This document shows positions 43,910 through 53,014 of a stretch of 64,000 nt of DNA, piece after piece (within the stretch, counting starts at the first letter, position 1; every line of letters starts with the position of its first letter). This DNA is from Novosphingobium kaempferiae. Its GTDB lineage: Bacteria > Pseudomonadota > Alphaproteobacteria > Sphingomonadales > Sphingomonadaceae. The stretch spans positions 4,340,001 through 4,404,000 of the forward strand of contig NZ_CP089301.1 of NCBI RefSeq assembly GCF_021227995.1, read 5' to 3'. Under the pieces are notes generated by a model, which made no database searches, had not been told where the DNA came from, and saw only the letters and a list, made by a program, of their open reading frames with translations. The position numbers and the translations under genes are program-made.

Positions 43910-43934
43910 CCGGGACCGAACTTCACGGTCCCGG
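43910..43934 (-). terminator. Hairpin between TBDR 3 and the M14 peptidase
   Basis: CCGGGACCG and CGGTCCCGG form a 9-bp stem with a 7-nt loop just after the receptor stop. There is no U-tract, so it may reduce rather than end transcription into the peptidase gene. Confidence 0.5.
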
Positions 43935-43946
43935 CGCGCGGGAAGG

Positions 43947-46900
43947 TCAGAACTGCTTGGAAAGCGACATGAAGAAATTGCGCCCGAGGACGTCGTAGGT
44001 CGACGCATCATATGTTGCAGGAGTGTTGGAGTAGGACGGCGGTGCCTTGTTGAAGATGTTGGTCACGCCCGCCCGCAGCGAGACATCGCCTTCGAACTGG
44101 AAGCCGAGATTGAAGTCGAAGGCATGGTAGGCGGCGATGCCCTTCGGCGCGCTGGCCGAAGTCACCGAGTTCGAGTGGTCCATCTTGTCGATGAAGCGCC
44201 ACACCAGCGAGGCGTCGAACTGATCGTCCGAGTAGCCGAGCGTGGTGTTCGCCTTCCACTTGGGATGCGAGATGCCCGCGTCGCTCTCGATCGTGAAGCC
44301 GATCGTGCCCGAATAGTCGTAAGTCGGGCCGCCCGGCAGGTTCTGCACCTTGAACTTGTCGAGGTAGCTGACGACGCTGCGGAACCGCAGCGTGCCGGGC
44401 GAGGCGATGCCGATGTCGTCGAGGCCGAGGCGCCAGTCGAACTGGACGTCGATGCCCTGCACCTCGAACGTGCCGAGGTTGAGCAGCGGCTGGCTGGTCG
44501 GCGGCTCCAGCGTGCCTTCCGGCGCGCGGGACAGCAGCTGGCAGTAATAGTTGTTGACGTCGTAAGTCGGGTTGGAAGAACCGTCGGCGTTGAAGCAGTA
44601 CTGGACCGACTGCGACACCGCCAGGATGCCGATCGCGTCGCTGATCTTGATGTTGTACCAGTCGACCGACATGCTCATCCCGCTCAGGATCGGCGAAGTG
44701 AACGGCGAATTGAGCACGGCGCCGAACGACCAGGTGTCCGCGGTTTCCTCGTTGAGATCAGGGTTGCCGCCAGTCAGCGGGAAGATCTGCGAGGTGCCGA
44801 CGAAGCCGGAGGTGGAGTCGCCGTAAGTGCTCGCGGTCATGCCCTGCGCGATGCACAACGCTCTGACCTGCGCCTCGTTCGCGCCTGCGCGATAGGAGGA
44901 ACGGTAGTCGCAGGGATCGCCCGCCAGCACGGTGCGCGCCGCCTGGCCGATGCTGCTGCTGCCGGTCGAGATCGGCGCGTAGAGCTCGCCCACGCTCGGC
45001 GCGCGGATCGAGCGGTTGTAGCCGCCGCGCAGGCGCAGTTCGTCGAACACCTGCCAGTCGAAGTCGGCCTTGTAGGTGTGCGCGCCGCCGATCGAGTTGT
45101 AGTCCGAATAGCGGTAGCCGAGGTCGAGGTTGAACTGCTGCACCAGCGGCAGGTCATGCAGCACCGGCACCAGCATTTCGGCGAAGAGTTCCTTCACGTT
45201 CACGCTGCCGCCCGACGAGCGCAGCACCGAGAAGCCGATGATGTCGCTGGTGCCGTCGGGCTGGTTGAGTGCGTCGTCCGCCTTGAAGGTGAAGGAGTTC
45301 TTGCGGTAGCTGGCGCCCAGCGCGAAGCGCACGTCACCGGCGGGCAGCTTGAACAGGCCGCCCTGCATGGTGGCGGACACGATGTCCTGCTCCATGCGCG
45401 TGGTGTTGAGCGTGTCGCGCTTGACGTATTCGGCGCAGGCATCGGAAATCGGCAGGTTGCCGAAGATGTTGAAGTCCGTGCAGTTGCCGAGGCCGCCCGT
45501 GGGGCTGGCGAGCAGCGCCTCCATGCGCGAGAGGCTGAGGCCGCCGGTCTGGCCGTTGCGGAAGTTGGACGAACTGCGGCTGCCGTAGAATTCCCAGGTC
45601 AGGTCGCCGATGCCCAGCTTGCCGTTGAGGCCCGCCATGAACTGCCACACGTCGTAGTCGTAAGTCTGGCCGCGGTTGCCGATGGCGTTCCAGGCCTTGT
45701 AGAACTGGAAATCGGCAGTGGGATCGGCGCGCGATGCCAGGATCGTGCGCAGGTCATCGGGAACGAAGTAGCTGTTGTACGGAATATTCTGAAGATAGAC
45801 GTTGTTAGACAGCGTCGTATTGACGATCGAATACTGCGAATAGGTCGTGTAGTTGAACTGCGCGAAGGCGGAGATATCGTCGGTCAGGTCGTAATCGGCC
45901 CGACCCATCGCCGAATAGCGCTCCATCTCGGACTGGATGTCGCCGCCGGTGAAGCCGAACTTGAACTGCTGTGCGGGACCGAAGATCGAATTGCCCGAAC
46001 TGACGAAGTAGGCGTCGTCCGTCTCCACGCCCTTGAAGTTGACCACCGGCGCGTTGTTCGCGGTGTAGAGCGTCCCGTCGTTGTTGAAGCCGATCTGCGC
46101 GCCGCCGCTGTACAGCCGACTGCCGTTGCTGGCGACGAACGGGGCATAGCCGTACTGGCCCGCGAAGACCGAGTTGACTGCCGCCAGCGTCGGCTCGTTG
46201 CCGGTGAAAAGCGCGGAACCGTAAGGGTTTGCGGCGTTTCCGGTCTCGGTCGTGCGGTCCGGATACCAGGGGCGTTGGCGGCGCTTGGCGCGGTCACGCT
46301 TCGAGTAGTCGAGCGCAACGAAGGCACGGCCGCGTCCATCGTCGAAGTTGCCGCCGGCGACTGCGGAAATGCGGAAATTGCGGCCGTCTCCGTAGTTCGA
46401 GATACCCGTCTGGCTCTTGATGTTGAGCCCCGTGATGTTCGACTTCAGGCGGAAGTTGACGACGCCCGCCGTCGCGTCGGAACCGTAGGCGGTCGATGCG
46501 CCGCCGGTGATGACCTCGATATTGCCGATCACCGCTTCGGGGATCGTGTTGAGATCGACCGAGCCGTCCGGGTTCGACGGCTGCATCCGCTTGCCGTCGA
46601 GCAGGATCAGCGTGCGCTTGGAACCCAGGCCGCGCAGCGTCGCGTAAGCCTGGCCGCCGGACAGGCCGGTGCTGGTGGTGGAGGTGTTGCTCTGGCCCAG
46701 ACCGCCCGCAAACTGCGGCATCTGCGACAGTGCGCGCTCCACCGTGAGCTGGCCGGTGGCCTCGATCTGCTCCTCGCCGACCGAGACGATCGGGCTGTTG
46801 GCCTTGTAGTCCGGCCGCGCGATCAGCGACCCGGTGACGACGATTTCCTCGGCGACGTTTTCTTCCGCCGGAGCGTCCTGCGCCATGGCGGCCTGCCCCA

Positions 46901-46994
46901 GCGGCAATGCCAGAGCGGAACTTCCTGCGGCGATGAAAAGTGCAGTGCGCAGACGATCGATGCGCCAATGGCGCTGATTGAGACTGTCCATCAT
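43947..46994 (-). CDS. TonB-dependent receptor 3
   Basis: This ~1015-aa receptor has a signal peptide (ALALPLGQAAMAQ), TonB box EEIVVTGSLI, a plug with TLRGLGSKRTLILLDGKRM and VITGGASTAYGSDATAGVVN, and a C-terminal strand ending SLSKQF. The LGSKRTLILLDGKR form belongs to the large receptor subclass frequently paired with peptidases. AAGGGG lies 8-9 nt before ATG 46994. The following M14 and M20 peptidase genes suggest a peptide or amino-acid conjugate as substrate. Confidence 0.94.
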   Translation of the reverse strand: MMDSLNQRHWRIDRLRTALFIAAGSSALALPLGQAAMAQDAPAEENVAEEIVVTGSLIARPDYKANSPIVSVGEEQIEATGQLTVERALSQMPQFAGGLGQSNTSTTSTGLSGGQAYATLRGLGSKRTLILLDGKRMQPSNPDGSVDLNTIPEAVIGNIEVITGGASTAYGSDATAGVVNFRLKSNITGLNIKSQTGISNYGDGRNFRISAVAGGNFDDGRGRAFVALDYSKRDRAKRRQRPWYPDRTTETGNAANPYGSALFTGNEPTLAAVNSVFAGQYGYAPFVASNGSRLYSGGAQIGFNNDGTLYTANNAPVVNFKGVETDDAYFVSSGNSIFGPAQQFKFGFTGGDIQSEMERYSAMGRADYDLTDDISAFAQFNYTTYSQYSIVNTTLSNNVYLQNIPYNSYFVPDDLRTILASRADPTADFQFYKAWNAIGNRGQTYDYDVWQFMAGLNGKLGIGDLTWEFYGSRSSSNFRNGQTGGLSLSRMEALLASPTGGLGNCTDFNIFGNLPISDACAEYVKRDTLNTTRMEQDIVSATMQGGLFKLPAGDVRFALGASYRKNSFTFKADDALNQPDGTSDIIGFSVLRSSGGSVNVKELFAEMLVPVLHDLPLVQQFNLDLGYRYSDYNSIGGAHTYKADFDWQVFDELRLRGGYNRSIRAPSVGELYAPISTGSSSIGQAARTVLAGDPCDYRSSYRAGANEAQVRALCIAQGMTASTYGDSTSGFVGTSQIFPLTGGNPDLNEETADTWSFGAVLNSPFTSPILSGMSMSVDWYNIKISDAIGILAVSQSVQYCFNADGSSNPTYDVNNYYCQLLSRAPEGTLEPPTSQPLLNLGTFEVQGIDVQFDWRLGLDDIGIASPGTLRFRSVVSYLDKFKVQNLPGGPTYDYSGTIGFTIESDAGISHPKWKANTTLGYSDDQFDASLVWRFIDKMDHSNSVTSASAPKGIAAYHAFDFNLGFQFEGDVSLRAGVTNIFNKAPPSYSNTPATYDASTYDVLGRNFFMSLSKQF

Positions 46995-47463
46995 GGGCTC
47001 ATCCCCTTTTGCTGAGCGACACGAACTGAACACCCTCTCCAATTTTATTGTTATGGTTGTGCCCTGTGCGGTTTGGATATTTTGATTGAGGTGCAAGAAT
47101 CCACTTCCGAAAGCACAGTAAAGTGCATCGAAATACGCGCGCTTCTTCGCTCTCCACACGGATAAACGTGTGCAGATTCGCGCCTGGCCTTGATGGCTCT
47201 GTTTATGGAGATTTGGATATTTCTTCGTCAGTCCAGCTGGATTCGTTAGCTGGTCTGTCCACCCGCACCAAGAGTGACTCATGTAGGATTTATGTCAAGC
47301 GGAATTTCTTTTTAGTGGTCCACTATGCTGGATTTTATCCGCAGAGCGGTGGACGGGAATTTCTAGTCATTGTTTTATCAAGGAAATATCGAGTCCCGCG
47401 ATCGTTGCCGGAATGTGAAAACCCGCACCGAAGACTGTGTCCGGTGATTCGTTTTGGAAACAG
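46995..47463. other. 469-bp gap upstream of TBDR 3
   Basis: Noticeably more AT-rich than its surroundings and without a credible gene. It holds the receptor's ribosome-binding site and presumably its promoter, plus the palindrome at 47313-47325. Short frames here do not look coding. Confidence 0.6.
47313..47325. promoter_or_regulatory. Palindrome TAGTGG-T-CCACTA
   Basis: A 13-bp odd-centred dyad in the AT-rich gap, about 320 bp from the TBDR 3 start, with GGTGGAC repeated at 47348-47354. It is a possible operator; the cognate regulator is not known. Confidence 0.4.
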
Positions 47464-49161
47464 TCAGGCGCCCGGGACGGCGGGAACGACGTCGAAGGCG
47501 ATGGTGGTGCGCAGGCCCTCGCCGGTGAACGGAACGGTGCCGTGCCACATGTAGGACGGGAAAAGCGCGAGCGTTCCGGGCTGCGGGCGCACATGGAACT
47601 GCGCGTCCAGATCGACCATCCCCGGCTGCCCGAAGGCGAGCCATCCTTCGCGCGTACCGGACGCCCCCTCCTGCGGCAGATCCACGTAGAACGCCGAGGA
47701 AATCCAGCCCTGCGGATGGACATGCGGCAGATGACGGCCACCCGGCCGCAACCGCACGGACCACATCCCGGCAAACCTTCGCCCCTTCCCGAGCCGGGCG
47801 CGCAGCACGTCGTCGCCAGTGCCAAGGCTCGCCAGATAGCCGTCGATCACCGGCGCCAGCGCTTCCGGGAAAGCGTGCAGGGCCGGGTCTTCGGAACGCA
47901 GCAGGTTGCTGCCCGTCTGCGTCCCTTCCCGCAGCGACTGGTCGAGCGGATGGGCGCGAAAGCCGTGCAGCGCCTTGAGCGCATCGAGCAGGTCGGCGAG
48001 GTAGGTTGCGAGGCTCGGCCAGCCCTTCGGAGCCTCGATGGACGCCGCGCGCACGAAGCGGTCGTAGTCGTAGAATTCTGCCGCGCGCGCATCGTCCCGC
48101 AACCGCCATGCGGTCCAGCGCGCGGCGATAAGCCCCTGATCGAGCGGAGTTTCCGCCAGCAGCGAATCCAGCAGGACAAGCGCACCCCCCGCCTCCCGGT
48201 TGGCTAGGAGTGCATCCGCCAGTTGCCGCATCGCGGGCCGCGAACCCGGCGCGAGAGAAGCCGCACGCCGCGCATGGTCGAGCGCGCGTTGGGCGTCGAA
48301 CTGCATCGCCAAGGTCGCGGCAGTGGCCTGCGCCTGCGGGTCCGCCGGGTCCATGTGCGCCGCAAGCAGCGCGTGCCCTTCGCGCGCCATGCCCGCCGAA
48401 GCGAGGAACGCGGACTTGAGCATGGCGACAGCGCCGCGCGGCAATCCCCTGGCATCGGCATCAAGCCGCGCCAGCACCGCGTCGATCCCCTCGCCCGCCA
48501 TCCACGCAAGCTGCGCCCGGTCGCGCAAGGCGTCGAAGTAACCGGGACGCAGCGCCAGCGCGGCGGCGAACGCGGCGTCGGCTTCCGCGATCCGGTTCTG
48601 GCTCTGGAGCGCGCGGGCAAGGACCAGCCGCGTCTCGGGCGCGGCGCTGCCCAGCGCGATGGCCCGGCGCGCTTCCGCCTCGGCCTGCGCGGCATGGCCC
48701 GCATCGCCCAGCGCAGCGGCAAGGTTGTGGTGCGTCGCCGCCTTGCCCGGATAGAGCGCCGCGATCCGCCGCCGTTCGGCGAGCCGCTCGTCAGGCCGGT
48801 CGAGCGCCTGCCACGCCCGCGCGCGTTCGGCGAGCAGAGGCTGGGACGGACGCGCAGCCTTCGCCGCAGCATCGGTACAGCGCAGCGCCGCGACATGATC
48901 CGCCGCAGCATTGAGCAGGCGCGCCAGTTCCACGGCGGCATCGTCGAATGCAGGCTCGGCCGCGAGCGCCTGCGTCTGGCAGCACCGCGCGCCTTGCGCA
49001 TCACCGCCCAGCCGCGCGATCACGCCCTTGAGGTGCCAGGCCCGCGCCGATGTCGTCCGGTCCGGATTGCTGCGCAGCATGGCGTCGAGCACGGCCGATG
49101 CCTGCGCCCGTTGGCCCAGCCGTATCAGTTCCGCCGCCCTGCCAAGTCCCGCGTTCGACAA
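47464..49161 (-). CDS. TPR protein with C-terminal 2OG-Fe(II) oxygenase domain
   Basis: This 565-aa protein has an N-terminal array of tetratricopeptide-like helices (residues ~1-330, e.g. GKAATHHNLAAALGDAGHAA) and a C-terminal 2-oxoglutarate-Fe(II) oxygenase domain of the PF13759 type (HLPHVHPQGWISSAFYVDLP, later ALFPSYMWHGTVPF and GLRTTIAFDVV). It probably hydroxylates a protein or peptide recognised by the TPRs. TTG 49161 with AAGAGGA 9 nt upstream is preferred to ATG 49233. It lies upstream of TBDR 3 on the same strand, echoing the TPR-sulfotransferase beside TBDR 1. Confidence 0.82.
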   Translation of the reverse strand: MSNAGLGRAAELIRLGQRAQASAVLDAMLRSNPDRTTSARAWHLKGVIARLGGDAQGARCCQTQALAAEPAFDDAAVELARLLNAAADHVAALRCTDAAAKAARPSQPLLAERARAWQALDRPDERLAERRRIAALYPGKAATHHNLAAALGDAGHAAQAEAEARRAIALGSAAPETRLVLARALQSQNRIAEADAAFAAALALRPGYFDALRDRAQLAWMAGEGIDAVLARLDADARGLPRGAVAMLKSAFLASAGMAREGHALLAAHMDPADPQAQATAATLAMQFDAQRALDHARRAASLAPGSRPAMRQLADALLANREAGGALVLLDSLLAETPLDQGLIAARWTAWRLRDDARAAEFYDYDRFVRAASIEAPKGWPSLATYLADLLDALKALHGFRAHPLDQSLREGTQTGSNLLRSEDPALHAFPEALAPVIDGYLASLGTGDDVLRARLGKGRRFAGMWSVRLRPGGRHLPHVHPQGWISSAFYVDLPQEGASGTREGWLAFGQPGMVDLDAQFHVRPQPGTLALFPSYMWHGTVPFTGEGLRTTIAFDVVPAVPGA

Positions 49162-49253
49162 AGTCCAGTCCTCTTGCGCGCCTATTCGCGCGAGAGTGCC
49201 GCGATGATCGCCGCCAATGCAACCCCGCTGCATCGCAGCATGGGCGGCTAACG

Positions 49254-49820
49254 TCAGGACATGACGATCAGCAGCGCTTCCGCCCGCGTATCGGTCATGT
49301 TGCGGATGGCGTGGGGAAGGTCCGCCGGATAGCGCGCGACAGCCCCTTGCCCGACGAGCGCGGTGGTCTCCGCGCAAGTGACGACCATCTCGCCGGACAG
49401 CACGGTCAGGTGTTCGTTGCTTCCCGCCGCATGCGGGTCAGAGACCAGTTCAGCGTGGGGCTCGAGGGTCAGGTGATAGAATTCGAACTGGCCGACGCTC
49501 TGCGCGGGGCTCAGGATCTTGAGCAGGCAGCGCCCGTCCTCCGTGCGGATTTCGGGCACGAAGCTGGCGGCGGTCATCTCGATCTTGCCGCGCCGCTCGA
49601 CGTGCTTGCCGCCGACGAACTCGCCGATCTCGACGCCGAGCGCCTTCGACAGATGCCACACCGTCGCCAGTGTGGGATTGGCCTGCCCGCGCTCGATCTG
49701 CGAGAGCATGGAGCGCGATACGCCAGAATTCGCCGCGAGCGCATCAAGTGTAAGCCCCTGCTCCTTGCGTAGCTGGTGGAGCTTCGGACCGATCGCCGGG
49801 GGGTCGCCTTTGACTAGCAT
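49254..49820 (-). CDS. XRE-family regulator with cupin domain
   Basis: This 188-aa protein has an N-terminal XRE HTH (LHQLRKEQGLTLDALAANSG, then SRSMLSQIERGQANPTLATV) and a C-terminal cupin (residues ~100-185, including HLTVLSGEMVV and YPADLPHAIRN). Such regulators sense small metabolites, often amino-acid or amine derivatives, through the cupin. GAGGTG lies 5 nt before ATG 49820. It diverges from a LysR gene and precedes the TPR-oxygenase gene by 92 bp, which it may control. Confidence 0.9.
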   Translation of the reverse strand: MLVKGDPPAIGPKLHQLRKEQGLTLDALAANSGVSRSMLSQIERGQANPTLATVWHLSKALGVEIGEFVGGKHVERRGKIEMTAASFVPEIRTEDGRCLLKILSPAQSVGQFEFYHLTLEPHAELVSDPHAAGSNEHLTVLSGEMVVTCAETTALVGQGAVARYPADLPHAIRNMTDTRAEALLIVMS

Positions 49821-50175
49821 GACACCTCACGAGAGTATGCGATTGCCACTGGATTGGACAGAATATCGAAAAGGCGTCTCGTGGTCCCGCAGATTTCGAG
49901 GATGACCGGAAACGCATTAGGGAATGATGAATGAAGTGGTCTTGCCTGCATGGTACGATTGCTTGGCTGCACGCGACGGCCGCATGCCCAACGTCGCGGA
50001 CAGGCTGAAACCGTAAGCGTGGGAACGAGTGCCGGCGTTCGAGGACGAGAGGCCGACATCGGCACAGGCCCACCCGCCCGTGCATCCAGAACCTCCACCC
50101 TATCACGGAAGTCGCCGCCTGCAATAGCGTGGATTTCCCGTTGCATGCGCCCACGACCCTCGCGAACATCGCGGC
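49821..50175. other. 355-bp divergent gap between XRE-cupin and LysR genes
   Basis: It holds the ribosome-binding site of the XRE-cupin gene and presumably both promoters. No convincing gene, long dyad or repeat was seen; the short frames are shadows. Confidence 0.5.
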
Positions 50176-51069
50176 GTGCTTTCCAGATTCGCCATCTATT
50201 TCGACGAAGTCGCCCGGCGCGGCTCGATCCGGCGTGCGTCGGAGTTCCTGAACGTCGCCTCCTCGGCGGTGGACCGCCAGATCCTGAAGATGGAGGCGGA
50301 GCTTGACGTGCCACTGTTCGAGCGGCGACCGCACGGGCTGCGGCTGACGGCTGCGGGCGAGGTACTGGTCGGGCTGGTGCGGCGATGGCGGCGGGAACTG
50401 GCGATCGCGCAGGCGCAGATCGACGAGCTGCGCGGGATGCGACGCGGCGAGGTGACACTGGCGCTGGCGGAGGGCAGCGCCGAACTGGTCAGCCGCGTGC
50501 TGCTGTCGTTCCGCAACCGCTATCCGGGGATCATCTTCCACCTGCGCATCGCGCCATCGCAGGCAATCGTCGATCTGGTGCTGTCATCCGAGGTCGACGT
50601 CGGCGTGACCTACAACCCGCCCGACCGGCAGGACTTGCGGGTGGAGCGTGCCATCGTCTCGCAGATCGGTGCGGTGCTGGCGCCCGACCATCCGCTCGCC
50701 GGGGAGAGCGAGGTGACGCTGGCGCAGTGCGCTGACTATCCGCTGGTGGGGCCGGACGAAGGCCATTCGCTGCGTGCGGTGATCGACAAGGCCTGGTCCA
50801 CCAATGTCGACGGGATGCCGCGCTTCTCCGCCAGCGCCAATTCGGTGGAGCTTATCAAGGCGCTCGTCATCGGGCGGATCGGCATCGGCCTGCTGACCCC
50901 GCTCGACATCGTGTCCGAAGTGGAACGCAGGGTGCTGAAGTTCGTGCCGCTGACGGGTTCAGGCATTCCGCTGTCGGTGCTGTCGATCATCAGTGCCTCG
51001 GGACGGCAGTTGTCGCCGCCCGCAGCGCTGATGCTGCGCCACTTCGCCGACGGGTCCATCGACAATTGA
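50176..51069 (+). CDS. LysR-family transcriptional regulator
   Basis: This 297-aa protein has a LysR HTH (FAIYFDEVARRGSIRRASEF, then LNVASSAVDRQILKMEAE) and a substrate-binding-like effector domain (VTLALAEGSAELVSRVLLSF, LVLSSEVDVGVTYNPP). The start is GTG 50176. It is followed 117 bp later by the ABC importer and oxygenase genes on the same strand, which are its likely targets. Confidence 0.9.
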   Translation: MLSRFAIYFDEVARRGSIRRASEFLNVASSAVDRQILKMEAELDVPLFERRPHGLRLTAAGEVLVGLVRRWRRELAIAQAQIDELRGMRRGEVTLALAEGSAELVSRVLLSFRNRYPGIIFHLRIAPSQAIVDLVLSSEVDVGVTYNPPDRQDLRVERAIVSQIGAVLAPDHPLAGESEVTLAQCADYPLVGPDEGHSLRAVIDKAWSTNVDGMPRFSASANSVELIKALVIGRIGIGLLTPLDIVSEVERRVLKFVPLTGSGIPLSVLSIISASGRQLSPPAALMLRHFADGSIDN

Positions 51070-51186
51070 CCGCCTGATGGTGGTTTGCCTTTTTTCGATC
51101 CGCGATGCCGCAAAATTGCTCTGGAATAGAGCGCTCGCACCTGCAACAAATTCTGCAGGGATCAATCGACAGGGCGGGCAATCACC

Positions 51187-52233
51187 ATGAGGGGGACTGT
51201 TGACCGGCGCGCGTTGCTCGGCAGGGGGCTGGGCTCCGGCCTTGCCTTTGCCGCGTTGGGCGGCGGGCTGGCCGGTTGCGCGCGGTCCGGGGCAAAGGCC
51301 GACGAGGATCTGGGCGCGGCGCGCTCGGTCGCCTTCGCCATCGGCACGCCGGGGTCCGACTTCGTTCACGAGATTTCGCTGGGTTGCGCCGATGCCGCAG
51401 AGGCGCTGGGCTGGCGCTTCACCCGCGTGCTCAATGCGCAGCCGACGCCCGATGCCCACGTCAACGCGATCCGGCAGGCCGTGACCGCGCGCAACGACGT
51501 GGTGGTTACGGTGGACTGGTATCAGGCCGTGGTCGAGGAAGTGGCGCGCGCACAGCCGCAGGGCACGCGCTTCGCGATGGTGAACTCGCTCAACAATGCG
51601 GCGGATATGGCGAAGTACGGCGTGCCGTTCTCCGGCCAGAACCCGAGCGACGTCGGCCGCATGCTCGGTGCGCGCATGGCGCAGGAACTGGGCAGGCGCG
51701 GGACGACGCAGGGCGCGGTGCTGGTGGGCAACCCGTTCCCCGGCTCGCTCAACGTCGAGCAGCGCATCGCCGGTATCGCCGAGGGGCTGAAGGCGCAGCC
51801 GGGCCTGCGCATGGTCAGCTTCGCCGATGGCTCTGCCGCCGATGCGGCGACTTCGGTGGCGCTCTACAAGGCCAAGATCCGGGAGACCGGCGAGGTCGTC
51901 GGCCACGCGGCGGCGAGCGGCGAGATGGGCGCGGTGCCGCTGCTCAAGGCGCTGGACGAACTGGGCGGACCTGCGCCGCTCGTCGCCAGCACCGTCAGCA
52001 GCCTCAAGATGCTCGATTTCGTAAAGCAGGGCCGCGTCGCCTTCGCGCTGGACGAGAACCTCTACATGCAGGGTTTCAGCGCGGTCATGCTGGCGTGGTC
52101 GGCGATGGAGCGCGGGCTCGCGCCGCTCCAGACCGCGCCGGGTTGCACATGGGTGGAGGCCGGTAACGTCGATGCCATGATCGCGGGCTATCGCAAGCGC
52201 AAGGAGGCGGCGAAGGCCCATGGGCTGTCTTGA
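51187..52233 (+). CDS. ABC transporter substrate-binding lipoprotein (sugar/nucleoside type)
   Basis: This 348-aa protein has a Tat-like/lipoprotein signal (VDRRALLGRGLGSGLAFAAL, lipobox LAGCAR) and a Peripla_BP_4-type fold (VAFAIGTPGSDFVHEISLG, NAIRQAVTARNDVVVTVDWY, VAFALDENLYMQGFSAVML). It belongs to the ribose/autoinducer-2-like class, although the neighbouring enzymes suggest a nucleobase or other heterocycle rather than a sugar. AGGGCGGG precedes ATG 51187. It overlaps the ATPase gene by 14 bp. Confidence 0.88.
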   Translation: MRGTVDRRALLGRGLGSGLAFAALGGGLAGCARSGAKADEDLGAARSVAFAIGTPGSDFVHEISLGCADAAEALGWRFTRVLNAQPTPDAHVNAIRQAVTARNDVVVTVDWYQAVVEEVARAQPQGTRFAMVNSLNNAADMAKYGVPFSGQNPSDVGRMLGARMAQELGRRGTTQGAVLVGNPFPGSLNVEQRIAGIAEGLKAQPGLRMVSFADGSAADAATSVALYKAKIRETGEVVGHAAASGEMGAVPLLKALDELGGPAPLVASTVSSLKMLDFVKQGRVAFALDENLYMQGFSAVMLAWSAMERGLAPLQTAPGCTWVEAGNVDAMIAGYRKRKEAAKAHGLS

Positions 52234-53014
52234 TCCGCGCACCATCGAGCCCGTTCCGGTGAGCGTTGCAGCCGCCGAGCCGCTGCTCATCGCGCAAGGG
52301 CTGACCTGCCGCTACGGCCGCGTCACCGCGCTCGACGGCGTGGACATCGCGCTGCGTCCGGGCGAGGTCACGGCGCTGCTGGGAGACAACGGCGCGGGCA
52401 AGTCCACGCTGATCTCCCTGCTGTCCGGCGTGCGCCAGCCGAGCGGCGGCACGATCACGATGGACGGCGTGCCCTGCCGCTTCGACAGCCCGGCGGACGC
52501 GCGCGGCGTCGGCATCGCCACCGTGTTCCAGACCCTCGCTCTGGTGGAGGACCGCTCCATCGCCGAGAACCTGTTCCTTGGCCGGGAGCCGGTACGCTTC
52601 GGCTTCCTGCTCGATCGTCGCCGCATGCAGCGCGAGGCGAGTGCGGTGTTCGAGCGGCTGGGCATCGCGCTGCCCCCGATGGGCACCGCCGTGCGCCACC
52701 TCTCGGGCGGCCAGCGGCAGGCCATCGCGGTGGCGCGCACGGTGCTGGGCGGTGCGCGCGTCATCATCCTCGACGAGCCGACTGCGGCGCTGGGCGTGCG
52801 CGAGACGGCGCGGGTGCTCGATCTCATCGCACGCCTGAAGGCCAGCGGCGCGGCGGTGCTGCTGGTGAGCCATAACATGGAAAACGTCTTCCAGGTGGCC
52901 GACCGCGCGGTGGTGCTGCGCCTCGGTCGCAAGGTTGCCGACATGGCGCTGGTCGAGACGAGCCGCACGCAGCTTGTCGCCAGCATCGTCGGCGGCACGG
53001 AGGACATCGCATGA
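52220..53014 (+). CDS. ABC transporter ATP-binding protein (sugar type, single domain)
   Basis: This 264-aa ATPase has Walker A LLGDNGAGKSTL, signature LSGGQRQAIAVAR, Walker B VIILDEPTAALG and H-loop LLVSHN. It has one nucleotide-binding domain, whereas RbsA/XylG-type proteins have two, so it would work as a homodimer as in FrcA-type systems. The ATG at 52220 overlaps the binding-protein gene; a later GTG at 52260 is an alternative start. It is followed by the permease with a 4-bp overlap. Confidence 0.9.
   Translation: MGCLDPRTIEPVPVSVAAAEPLLIAQGLTCRYGRVTALDGVDIALRPGEVTALLGDNGAGKSTLISLLSGVRQPSGGTITMDGVPCRFDSPADARGVGIATVFQTLALVEDRSIAENLFLGREPVRFGFLLDRRRMQREASAVFERLGIALPPMGTAVRHLSGGQRQAIAVARTVLGGARVIILDEPTAALGVRETARVLDLIARLKASGAAVLLVSHNMENVFQVADRAVVLRLGRKVADMALVETSRTQLVASIVGGTEDIA

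Noticed and set aside
44124..47015. A 963-codon frame antisense to TBDR 3
   Set aside because: Shadow frame caused by high GC at third positions; no signal peptide, motif or ribosome-binding site.
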